Origin: Phoronis australis
Lineage: Eukaryota; Phoronida; Phoronidae
Length of the DNA: 64,000 nt
NCBI GenBank assembly: GCA_002633005.1
Contig: NMRA01000554.1
Span: 186,001-250,000 of the forward strand
Direction: 5' to 3'
Below are positions 13,101 through 23,200 of this stretch, piece by piece; position 1 is the first letter of the stretch, and each line of letters starts with the position of its first letter. The notes beneath the pieces were generated by a model that saw only the letters and a program-made list of their open reading frames with translations, was not told the DNA's origin and did no database searches. The position numbers and the translations under genes were made by a program.

Positions 13101-16100
13101 ACTTATTAATTGAATTAAGGAATTAGGGTGAGAATTTATCTCTTTTCACAACTTTCTGTGTTCATGACCACAGAGACCTGAGGCGACTCGTAGCATCGGT
13201 TTTCAATGCCAACTGTCGTATGTATGTAGACGCACAACTCCCTTAGGATCAAAACTACGTTTTGTCTTCGTTTTCCCCAGCACCATTCTATCACAAGTAC
13301 ACCTCGTTGGCTCAATGTTATGGCGACTTTGTGAATGAAAGGACTGAGGGTATACGAAGCTGCTCTGTACCTGGCGGGGAATTCGATTTAATTGAAATCC
13401 CTTTAACCTTTGACCTTGGATAAATAGTAAAAAAATATCCACACAGTTGTGCAGTTCGAAGGTGGTTCTGCTAAGGGCTGTTCCAGCAAAATCTGTGTGG
13501 GAGGGGGGAAAGGCAACTGAAATAAAAATTTATGGGTGGTTGCGTTTGATTTAAATTCAAAATGGCTGGTGGTCGTACTTCAAAAAAATAAAAATTTACA
13601 GGTCGTTGTTGTTTCATTGGGCCATAAATGTTTGATGGTGGGTAATTTTAGTAAATTTTATAAACAATCCGCACAGAATCAAAAACTGAAACAAAAATGC
13701 AACTTGCAAAAAGCTCCGACTTTTTCACTCCCTTCACTCTCATCGGCATGCCCCTAACACCAGTTAACCACAGGTGCTCGAATTTCTCGATGGCTAATAA
13801 CCGTATGTTTTCTTAGTAATGAATGACGTTAGTGGTGATGGAGGAACAGATAAACTCAAGCGCCTGTGCAGTCAACCACAAGAACAAAAAAATTACGGGT
13901 GGTTGCATTTCAAACTTATAAAAAATTACGCGTGGTAGGCTGAAGAAATAAATGAAAAATATGGGTGGTGGGTGCGAAAAAAGGTGCCTTCCCCCTCCCA
14001 TACAGATTTTACTGGAACAGCCCTAAATCTTTTTTTCTCGCTACGCGGTATATATTTTGTATTTGAAGTGTCCCGAGAATTAGGATAAGGTATTTTGCTA
14101 GACACAAGTGAAGTATTGCAAAAATGGCCAATTTTTGTTAATAAGGTTGGAGATAACCTTAAGCATGAAGATTAACTGTAGCAGCTGAGATTGAGTTTCT
14201 TTGTAAAGGTTCAAGTTTCTGTGTGCAGGACTATTATTGAGGGTTACATCTAATTGCTGTTGTTTGCTTTACAGAATGCATTCATGTGCAGCGTTGCCTT
14301 TATGTTTCTTTTGCGCACGTATTACGGAAGTCTTACATGGAAATATTATACATGGGGTTGTTTAATCTTGAAATTTGTGTTGTTTGCTTCTTGAGGCAGA
14401 ATCCAGGAAAATCTTCCTGGTCGAAACGTTCTGTTCGTGTGTATGCTCTGCACTCTGTTTTTGTGTGTATGTTCCACATACTTTAATGTTCTACCCTGGA
14501 ATGTTGGTTGGTGACAGATTGAATTTTGTTCCCCACACTGAACTATGGAGATTTGAAAAAAACTTCAATCACCCACTTACAAGATATTGGATGTTGCAAC
14601 ATGTGGGTTGAAGTATTGTTTGCACTTAGGTAGCTGGGTTCCTTGTTACTTATCAATGTCGTCATAGTAACAAGGGCTGGGCTAAATTTAATTGACGACT
14701 TTGGTTTGAGGCTGTGCATGATTTCCGTCTCATTTAGCCTTCTAAAATACATCAGAAATCAATATTGTGGTCTTCATTTTGCTAGTTCACCAAGTGCCGT
14801 GTGTGTGAGTGCCTGCGGCTTTGTGGTATTCGTACGTACTAATTGGGTCATTTGTTTTCTGCGCCCAGATATGGTCGAGGGTACAGTGGGTGACATGTCG
14901 GTGCTCGGCATCACGGAGTCATTCCAAGTAAAGCGGCAGGTCCTGATGAGTGCCGCTGAGGCCGCGGAGATGATCGTACGCATTGACGACATCATTAGAG
15001 CAGCTCCTCGCCAGCGTCTGCCGGACACACCCCACTAAGCCCCTCCGCAAAGCTTTCTCGTGCTCGGCCATGTCCTCATTTGCACTTTCACATGCTAGGC
15101 TCGCTTGCGTGCTATAGTGATTGCCGCTGCCTGTCTGCCACACACTGATTGCTCGCTTCTCAAGCTGCACTGTCATTGTGTGACCATTGCTTGATCAACA
15201 ACTCAAGCTTATAACATTTTTCATGTTCAGTTGTTTTTTGTAGGCACTGCTATAGCTGTAAAAAGTTTTGTTGCCTGTGTTGTACTGGATTAGCAGAATT
15301 TGTTTCTTTTTGGTTTCTGTTTGGTCTTTGGTGATGGAGATCTTGCCCCTGCCGTCTCATTCGATATCAAAAGATTTCACATTTGTGCTGCAACAGTCGC
15401 TTATTAATGTAATGTCTGCTTCCTCTGTATTGAGCTGGGTTTGTGCACTTCCAAGATTCTTTTGCTCTGCAGATTTGTTGTAGGTTCAGCCTTCAGCGTA
15501 TGGTCCTTATTGTGCCAGTTTGGTGATTCAACCGAATGGTCTTGGCAGTTGCGGAATTTCTGAGTTTGTGCATTCTGAGAATTTTGTGTGAGCTATGATT
15601 GCATGGTTCCTTCCTAAACTTTGTATGCAGGTGCTCTTCATGGCGGTAACTAGCTAATCTTTGTACAAGTGTATAATCAGTTCCTTTTTTCGGACTTTCC
15701 ATAGTCATGGTATACGGTATATGCCTCACAGTTTCTCCCTTATTTTTATTGTTGACACATTTCTAGAATGCTTGGCTGCTTCGACTATCAGACAACCAAG
15801 AGATTTGTTCTTGAAATTGTCTTGGAGATCAAATAATTTTAATTGGTTTCGCTGTTCCTGTAAAAATCCATGTGGGAGGGGGGGGAGCAATTGAAATAAA
15901 AATTTATGGGTGGTTGTGTTTGATTTAAATTCAAAATGGCTGGTGGTCGTACTTCAAAAAAATTAAAATTTACAGGTCGCTGTTGTGCCATAAATGTTTG
16001 ATGGTGGGTAAGTTTTATAAACAATCTGCACAGAATCAACAACTAAAACAAAAACACAACTTGCAAAAAGCGACTTTTTCACTCCCTCCAATCTCCCCAT

Positions 16101-17272
16101 CGGCATGCCCATAACACCAGTCAACCACAGGCGCTCGAATTTCTTGATGGCTAATAACTGTATATAAGAAACATGTTTTCTTAGTATTGAATGACGTCAG
16201 TGGTGATCGAGGAACAGCAATACTCAAGCGCCTGTGCAGTCAACCACAAGAACAACAAAAAATTACGGATGGTTGCATTTCAAAGTTACAGGTGGTGGGC
16301 TGAAGAAATAATTGAAAAAAACAGGTGGTGGGTGCGAAAAACAAATGCCTTCCCCCCTCCCATACAGATTTTACTGGAACAGCCCTAAGTTGTTTAGCTC
16401 ATCAGGCAGAATGGAAAAGTTTCAAGCTGTATTTCTCCCCATTTTTTGCTGTCAAAGTAAAATTCAATTACTTTTATGTAAAATTGATCTCAAAATTTTC
16501 CTCACGACAGGACTGTTGTTTCCAAGAACATACACTTCCTCAACAGGTTAAGAAATGCGTCGATTGGCCAACCCTGAAATGGGAAAATGGCGCGCAGGAC
16601 TTACATTCATCAACAGGTCAATCACGAGACACGACCATGACCATTTCTCACAAGTACATCACAGATCAGCTGCAGGTTTTAGCTCTTCAGTTATGAGCTT
16701 TAAGTGAGACACAAAACAATTCATAAGGCTGTGTGTTGCAAAGCTTTTGTCATGCGTACAGTATTTTTCAAAAAAAAACTTTTGAATTTTATCAATGAAA
16801 ATCTGGTAAATTTGAAAACAAAATTTTGCCATCTCTCATCAAAGGCACATTTTAAACTGTTTCTGCCATATTTCAGTTTTGAGAAAAAATTGGGAACGAG
16901 GATAAATTGATTGTAATGTATTTTCGCATTCTCATTAAAACTACTACCGTATATTTACCAATTATTTTGATAACTACTGTATGTCTGTGCTTTTCCACCA
17001 CTTGCTTTTCCGCTCTATACAGTGGATGTCAGCTGTACCCCATAGGTGGCGCTTATACTGTATTGTTGTCAGTTATTGCATGCCCTCTGTTGTGCTATTC
17101 AGACATGAATGAGGGGACTGTAGGCGACATGGCCGTCCTGGGCATCACCGAGTCGTTCCAAGTGAAGCGTCAAGTCCTGATGAGTGCGTCCGAGGCCGCA
17201 GAGATGATCGTGCGTGTCGATGACATCGTCAGAGCAGCGCCGAGACAACGCCAGCCGGACCACTGCATGTGA
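3062..17272 (+). CDS. CCT2: T-complex protein 1 subunit beta (chaperonin CCT/TRiC beta)
   Basis: CCT2 is one of eight paralogous subunits of the cytosolic double-ring chaperonin that folds actin, tubulin and other proteins with ATP. Coding exons: 3062-3064 (ATG only, tentative), 5734-5790, 6456-6521, 6896-7007, 7211-7287, 7774-7886, 8783-8909, 9211-9387, 10427-10554, 10893-11104, 11461-11601, 11816-12019, then either 14869-15038 or 17103-17272. All junctions are GT-AG and the phases agree. The product is about 528 residues, near the roughly 535 usual for the family. Visible group II chaperonin signatures are LGPKGM (residues 37-42), NDGATIL (from 59), GDGTT with its nucleotide-site Asp (90-94), the GGGCSEM segment (403-409) and DNAGYDS (446-452). 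It is convergent with the ARFGAP gene. Introns carry MITEs, foldbacks and two minisatellites. Identity is certain; only exon 1 and the choice of last exon are open. Confidence 0.96.
3537..3810 (+). mobile_element. Copy of a dispersed repeat ending in a hairpin (CCT2 intron 1)
   Basis: The stretch from GATTTTGGGAACTGAA to about 3750 recurs in diverged form at 31916-32110 and 34497-34690, and inverted at about 31699-31855. Its right end carries an 11-bp hairpin, CATCGCCTCTG at 3777-3787 pairing with 3799-3809. The 31.6-kb relative also has a nearby hairpin (12-bp stem at 31596-31607 and 31619-31630). A more degraded relative lies near 5020-5090. It has no coding capacity, so it is likely a non-autonomous element. 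Confidence 0.55.
4086..4120. repeat. TA/GTATA microsatellite
   Basis: Alternating TA with interspersed GTATA. It creates a spurious repetitive Ile-Tyr reading frame on the minus strand. Confidence 0.9.
4170..4605. mobile_element. Inverted-repeat (foldback) element in CCT2 intron 1
   Basis: About 65 bases at 4170-4236 match the reverse complement of about 4538-4605 with scattered mismatches. Both arms contain GTGAACTTGGAAT twice. No transposase is visible. It is probably a decayed foldback or MITE. Confidence 0.5.
4809..4993. mobile_element. Small hairpin MITE in CCT2 intron 1
   Basis: The ends are inverted repeats: CCACTAAATAACACCTG at the left pairs with the sequence ending TTATTTAGTGG at the right, followed on both arms by a TTTACC/GGTAAA segment. 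The interior shares its CTGCTGAGAACCA motif and general plan with the hairpin element at 36732-36855. Confidence 0.5.
8623..8766 (+). repeat. Minisatellite just upstream of CCT2 exon 7
   Basis: Four imperfect units of 34-38 bases, each beginning TCTGGACATACTC or a close variant, end about 16 bases before the exon start at 8783. The array is pyrimidine-rich and covers the region where the branch point and polypyrimidine tract should lie. Confidence 0.85.
9861..10190. repeat. 17-bp GC-rich minisatellite in CCT2 intron 8
   Basis: About 18-19 tandem copies of a 17-base unit close to GACCATACTGCCGTGAC, with variation mainly at the GTGAC/CTGGC end. Because 17 is not a multiple of three, overlapping repetitive reading frames appear on both strands; these are not genes. 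It is GC-rich compared with the AT-rich introns around it. Confidence 0.92.
12216..14162. mobile_element. Non-autonomous DNA transposon bounded by TTAA, 18-bp TIRs (CCT2 last intron)
   Basis: TTAAGGTTATCTCCAACC at 12216-12233 is the exact reverse complement of 14145-14162. Placing TTAA as the target site at each end gives a 1.9-kb element with termini starting GGTTATCTCC. A TTAA target is known for piggyBac and Kolobok superfamilies; which applies is not shown. The interior is AT-rich with no transposase and contains a younger MITE (13477-14020). It lies between CCT2 exon 12 and terminal exon A. Confidence 0.65.
13477..14020. mobile_element. Harbinger/Tourist-like MITE, copy 1
   Basis: Terminal inverted repeats begin GGGCTGTTCCAG and extend about 30 bases into a G-run at the left and C-run at the right. 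TAA flanks both ends, matching the three-base TWA target of PIF/Harbinger elements. The interior repeats GGGTGGT-type motifs and has no transposase. It is nested in the TTAA-flanked element. Confidence 0.75.
14869..15038 (+). CDS. CCT2: CCT2 terminal exon, version A
   Basis: This 170-base exon follows an acceptor ending GCGCCCAG. It supplies two bases to finish the codon split after 12019, then 55 residues and TAA. It encodes the C-terminal equatorial segment of CCT-beta, including the [20 protein letters not shown] core, and ends in RQRLPDTPH. It is the same length and phase as version B at 17103-17272 but differs at nine of 56 residues. Its tail departs from the PDH-type ending usual for CCT-beta. 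Because it contains a stop codon, it can only be an alternative to version B. No clear AATAAA lies close downstream, so its own polyadenylation site is unproven. Confidence 0.85.
15853..16385. mobile_element. Harbinger/Tourist-like MITE, copy 2
   Basis: Same orientation and internal order as copy 1. The right terminus is intact and the left terminus decayed (CTGTTCCTG). It lies between the two CCT2 terminal exons, so copies 1 and 2 bracket exon A. Confidence 0.75.
17103..17272 (+). CDS. CCT2: CCT2 terminal exon, version B
   Basis: A second intact copy of the last coding exon, 170 bases after an acceptor ending TATTCAG, in the same phase as version A and ending in TGA. It encodes [20 protein letters not shown] and finishes RQRQPDHCM, closer to the usual CCT-beta ending than version A. 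Of the 46 codons for shared residues, 21 carry synonymous differences from version A, so the duplication is old and both copies have been held under protein-level constraint. Candidate AATAAA signals downstream are at 18350-18355 and 18717-18722. Confidence 0.88.
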
Positions 17273-20262
17273 CAAGCCAGCAACTATATTCAGGAATTGT
17301 TTACGCAATTCATAAAATTAGTGGCTTTAATATGAAACTCTAAATTATGCATTAATGATTTGTAATTTTGGATTGTGCCGTTTTTTTAACATTGTATGCC
17401 GTTTTTTTTTTTTGTTTCTGTCATGTACACGTGTCTCATAGACAAATAGACTTGTAAAGAGAAATTATGGACTTTTCTTCTAAATACCGATGCTCGCAGA
17501 TATCTTTCTCATCATATCAATCTTTAATACTGACTGTTAAAACTGTTTTTGACAATGAAAGTTCAAATGCCAACTTGTAACTGCTTTTTCTGGTTGCAAG
17601 CAGACTGTAAATTCACCTATCGTCACAAAAACTTTTGATTTAGACCACTCACAGTTATGGAATAGGTCTCAAATTGTTACTTCGCCAAATTAAAGGTCAT
17701 TTCTGGGCATAGAAACAGCTGACAGTTCATAACTGCCAGAGACCAAGCTCTTTAAGTTGGCTTGTAATGTTGCTGAGCATGGTCCCAAGCAATAACAAAC
17801 TGGCTTCTTTCCAAGCCCAGGAATCATTTCTCATCTGAGTTATTAATAAGCAGAGACCTGTTTAATAGCTGTAAGCTGTCTCAATCAAAAGTTAGTTTCT
17901 CTGAATACAGGTTTGCAGTTGCTTTCAGTGAGCTCACATGAATATTACTGTTAAACCAGCTGCAATGTTACGCAGTGCATTTTCTTTTCACACTTTCACA
18001 AACTTGGTAGCTTACACTGACTGTTTTCTTATTACATTTTCGAGTCAATCATTCAAATCAAATTTGTTCACAGGATTTTGACTCAATTAGTGCACAGAAC
18101 TGCTGGTCAATTGCAGTATCACTACAGTTAATGGTAGACAAGAAAATAGAATTTCCTCAACATGGCTACACACATACTCCTACCATTCTCCCAATCCCAG
18201 GTGGAGCTTGCTCAATAATATCTAGTCACTCGGGAGACTTGCGGTGAGGCGTCTTGACAAGTGTTTAATGAGCCAGTTACTGTAAAGTAGTGTTGCAATA
18301 ATTTGACAAGTAGTCTTCGGTACTTTTTTAAAGAAAACCGTTGAATGGAAATAAATTCAAAGACAGTAAAATTTCACGTTCACGAGGCAATATCTGCACG
18401 GGTGTGGAAATCTGTCTAGTATAGCTAAAGAAGTTTCAGGTATAGTGAAAATAGTCAAATAAAGGGAACACTGTCACCTCGGTCGTCTAGTAGTATAGAG
18501 CAGTCGTTGGCTGGAGAAACAATATCCGTCTTTGATCTGGTCTTGCCTACAATCGTGAACAACCTTACCAGTACCCACTGGCGTCACTCAAAACTGATTC
18601 AGAATCTAGCTTCGAATCTTAAACGGTTAATGATTGATTGATCAGGAAAAAAATCTGGTTTTCACCACTAGTGTTCATAGCTTGCCTGTGATGTTACTGG
18701 ACAGACACAGTTATTGAATAAATTCCTCACATCTTACGTCAATGCTGAATGTTGTTGAATGAGATTAGGACACAAACCTGGGGTTTTTAAACTCAGTTTT
18801 ATTCTCAATTCCCCTCACTTGTCAAATGCAACTGTAATGAACTGATGGAAATAAGACAATGATTGTCCCTTTTACGACAGTAATGCTCGAAGAAATTAAC
18901 TTGAACGTATATTTTCCACCTTAGTATCGATCAACCCCTTTTATTACTTTGAAATATATAGCATTTGTGAAGCACAAAATCATACAGCTCTTATACAAGA
19001 CCAAGACAAAAATTGCACAGAAATAGATTGGAGTAACAAAATAAAGAGAATATGACATAATTATGGAACATGCAACAGTCTTTTGAAGAAGCTGAACTTG
19101 GTACAAACAGGCCAAAGAGTACAGCCAAGGTTATGTAGAACCTTCTCCAAAACACTAAAAACAGGATTTTTTAAAAATATTCCACTTCTGCACGAGAATC
19201 TATCAAAACTAGGACTAGTATTATTATTACGAAGAAACAAAAAGGAAATGATAACTCATAAATCTGTTTTTGAGATTTTATCTCGGAACGCTTACAATAC
19301 TTATTATTGATCCTATTGTTTTGCTTTGAATGTTCCCTTTTCACTAAATTTTAATAAAAAAGCAGGCCATGTAACCTAATTAAAAGCACATTTGTATAAA
19401 GACAAAAATCAAATTTTACATTTCTACTTTAAGAAAATGTATGCTTTTGCGGAGTTAAATTCATTTTGTGGATATTTGGCTAAATAAACAGTCTTGTCAA
19501 TAAGGTCCTACATAATCTTGAATAACTAATAATTTGACACAAGTGTTCGAATACCCTATTACCATAAACACATACAAGTTAATACATGGTCACAGATATT
19601 TTAAAAATTCTTGGTTTTTAAAATGAATTCGATGGAGAACAAGAGCTAAGGAGTGACAAAAAATAAATAAATAAATCTGGGAATATTTGAACACAAAAAG
19701 AGATGTCTTGTACACAATGAAATCCACTTCATAAATTGAAACCTAAAAGACGCTGACCAACTATTCCCATGGTGCAAAATGTTACGATGTCTGTCGTGGA
19801 GACACGCAAAACCAACAAGAAGGGGAAATGTGATGATCAAAAGGACTGGTCAGGACATAACTTCCTCGCCCTATGCAATTTTGAATAGAACCTGGTTCCT
19901 TCTGATGGTTATTGCAGAGTCAGTGACAATCTCCCACCAGCACAAAAAGCTCTGAATCTGAATTATTTATGGGTATTTCTCAAGACTTGATGAACACAGC
20001 AACAAAGTTCAATTTCAAATGGCCAATCCACAATGCCAAGACCACGGTAACTCTGCCTCCCATTCCAGTGTCAGCTTCTCTCCATGCAGCCAATTGCGAT
20101 TTCAATGAAGGCACGAGTTGACCACGAGATGTCTTGTTGTTGTTTAAATTAAATAGTTGGGTCTTGATGTTTGTGTATGTTGTCTCATAACACGCTCCTC
20201 TCCAATATCCTTTCAATGTCTGAATGTTGTGCTGATACCCTAAGAACTACTAGTTATAGTGT
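17273..20262. other. Convergent 3' flanks of CCT2 and the ARFGAP gene
   Basis: No coding exon is visible. Plus-strand AATAAA signals (18350-18355, 18717-18722) could serve CCT2. Minus-strand signals (18798-18803, 18940-18945) could serve the ARFGAP gene. If these are used the two 3' ends are within about 100 bp of each other. Minus-strand open frames here belong to the ARFGAP 3' untranslated region and resemble nothing known. Confidence 0.5.
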
Positions 20263-20280
20263 TCAATAACCATACTTGTC
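20263..20280 (-). CDS. 18-base terminal coding exon of the ARFGAP gene
   Basis: Acceptor TTCTTACAG is followed by five codons (DKYGY) and TGA. The human relatives end DRYGSY or similar after the same SSLQ junction, which supports this micro-exon over other downstream acceptors. Confidence 0.88.
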   Translation of the reverse strand, partial: DKYGY

Positions 20281-23200
20281 CTGTAAGAAAGCATCAGTTG
20301 TGATCAAACTGTCGTATATTGATGAATGGCTCAAATTTGAAAAATCAAGAACTATGCTCCTATTCAAATGTCTATACCACACTGGACTGTTAAAAGCACA
20401 CAGCCAAGAAAGTGCCCAAAGTAATGTCTGTACGAGCCCAAATCACTACTCATCTGTGTTGTGTGCAGTTTTCAGCTGATGTGTGACATGTTACACGTAT
20501 CACTGCTGAAACAAACTAGTTTTTTTCATGCATTTCGCCGTGTCCACTTATTCAGACTGGTGGCTATTTTGGACGTCTAGAGGTCAGTTTCATGAAAAAT
20601 GACTTTAGACTTGAGACAGAAATACATAAGTATTTCTCAAAGATAATTAAAACTCACAAGCAAAAGAACAAAGTATCTGAGAATATACCCACAACTGCTA
20701 ATTACTGGCAAAATTTGTACAAATTATTTCCATGCAGCGACGTGGTAATAATTACGTAACTGAACCTTTATTTGGTGTTAAATTGTCAACTAGAAGCGCA
20801 AGACCAAATTTCTGTCTCAAGTCACCTTTCATGAAACAGACTGCAGTGTTCTTAATTTCATAAGTGCACAGTGTACGTAAATCATCAAATACAGATTGTG
20901 CATCAGACTGCCCTCCAACAAGCAAATTAACCGACAGGCAATATATAAAGTACATGAAGTTACCAAGCTGTTACCTAGCCCTGAGCTCCAACCTTGCAAC
21001 AATACCGAGTTGGCACTTAAGATCCTATGTAAAAATTTCATTTGTTTGGTCTGCTTCGAGTAGACCAAATAGCTGCTGCAGACGAGCTGACAATTGACCT
21101 TAAATCTAATAGAAGAATAAGTTTGGTTTTGGATTCCAATCTATACTACACCGTCAACTCCAGCTAGGCATACGGCCGGCACCGGTAAAACAGAATAATG
21201 GAAACTACATTTTGTTCACAAATTACAGTTGAGAAAAACTGCTTGTCCTCACAACTCCTTCACAAAGTGTCTGGGCAAGAAAACTGTGGCAAGAAACTGT
21301 CAACAGACTTGTAATCCATGTTATACAAATCTGCACTTTTGACATATCAATTTTGAACTCTTATTTGATACAATATCAAAACAACGACGGATTGCTACAA
21401 AACAATGATTTAAAGCTCCACATAGTAATAACTACGCCAAGTCAAAATCAGCAGCTTCATAAAGGAATAAATTCTGTTTGCGGGAGCAAATATAGCTAAA
21501 AGGTGCACTCAATGAACTCTAGTCCCTCACTAATGCTGTCGCACCGATGTAATAGGAACAACAAATCATATTAACACAACTTGTAAGGTGTACAAGACAA
21601 CTGGAGTAGCAACGCTGCATTCAACTCACCTGTAGTGATGACATGACCCCACTTGCCAGGTTAGATAGTTTCCCCGCTACCTTCGTTACTCCCTGCTTTA
21701 CACTATCCTTGACATCGGACAGGTCGTGTGTGTTGTAAGATGAAGCTGATGAGCGCTTGCCGTCACCAAAATAGTCTGCACTTGATATACTGTGACTACC
21801 ATCAAACCGCGCCATGTTCATACGTTTCTCAAACTGCAAATTGAAATGTCTAGATAAAGTACTGCTTGCGGTGTTTTAATGAACAAGTGCCAAACTAAGG
21901 AATCGGAATAACTGACTTGACAATATATTTTCAACAACAATCTACTCATTTTGACATCAAGATTTACAATGGCAGCCAACACAATGGAAAGTGACACTGA
22001 AAACTGTCACATGATTACCTTCTCAGTCTAGTTCTACACAGCCAAATCAAAGTAATGAACCAAGCTGACCAAAGTTACTGTCTTTTCTAAAGCTACTTTT
22101 AAAAAAATAGTATAGCATTTGATGTACCCTTTAGTCACCACTTACATCATTGTCTTTCTGATCTCCGAAGAATTGGTCGGAGGAGATGGATTTGGCGTTT
22201 CCAAACTTTTTATGAGCATCGTCAGATGGAGGAGGTGCATCATATGTTTTACGACTTCGACTTTTCCTGTTAACGAAATGAAATTAAACTTGTAATGCAA
22301 ATAAGCTTGGGCTCTAGGCTTGCTACTGGCTACAGTGGACGGGATCGACACCATCACTTCTTTCTGCAGAACAATTATGTATCAAAGAAAGCATAAGTCT
22401 AACAATGCCTACTGAATGCATGCAGGGCTTAACTTAGGGATACGTTCACTTACGTGTGTGAGTCATCAAAGGTAGAGAGACTTCATGCTCAATTCAGCAA
22501 TGCATGTCAATAACATGTTAGCATACAAACCTAAAGTTCACCTGATTCAGGGGCAGTACATTACTTAAAACATTTTTGGGCAATTCCATTATTTGCCTAG
22601 GCCTCCATAACAATATAATATACAGTGGGATCTCTTATTGCGTCTTGAAGTTGATTTCATAACAATTTGCCCCTCCGCTGAGCTGAAAATACCACAAGAT
22701 CTCCCTTCTTATAGACTTCAATCTTAAAGCAATTTCACAGAATTTTGTGCTCAATAGAGGGGAAATAAATGTGAGAGTACTTCCTGTAGTTTACAGCACA
22801 TGTATGAAATATGTGGATAGCGCGTACCTTTTGTCATCAATGTTGTGCGAGGGAATCTCCTCAATAGTACTGCTCTGTTTCTTCTCGAACCTGTCCATGT
22901 CCCAAGAGGAAGAGGACTTGCCCCAACCAAAGTCATCGCCACTACTGAATGGGCTGCTCTTGTACCTGATAAACAGCATGAGGAACAGATACGTGACAAG
23001 TGTTAGGCTCCAGTGCGGAACAGCAAGCTTGGATCCACTAATTAGGTCGTTGGCTATTTGTACGATGAGTTTAATACAGTACACTGCCAATGGCTTGTAT
23101 GAACGAAAAATGAGTAAAAAGATGATGACAACAATTCTAAATAGGACAATAACAAATAGCATAGCTTTGCCTAACATCTGCAGTTGTGCATCAACTGACA

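Noticed and set aside
19980-20216. 78-codon minus-strand frame after a usable acceptor downstream of ARFGAP
   Set aside because: It does not resemble the ARFGAP C-terminus, whereas the 18-base exon at 20263-20280 does and lies upstream of it.
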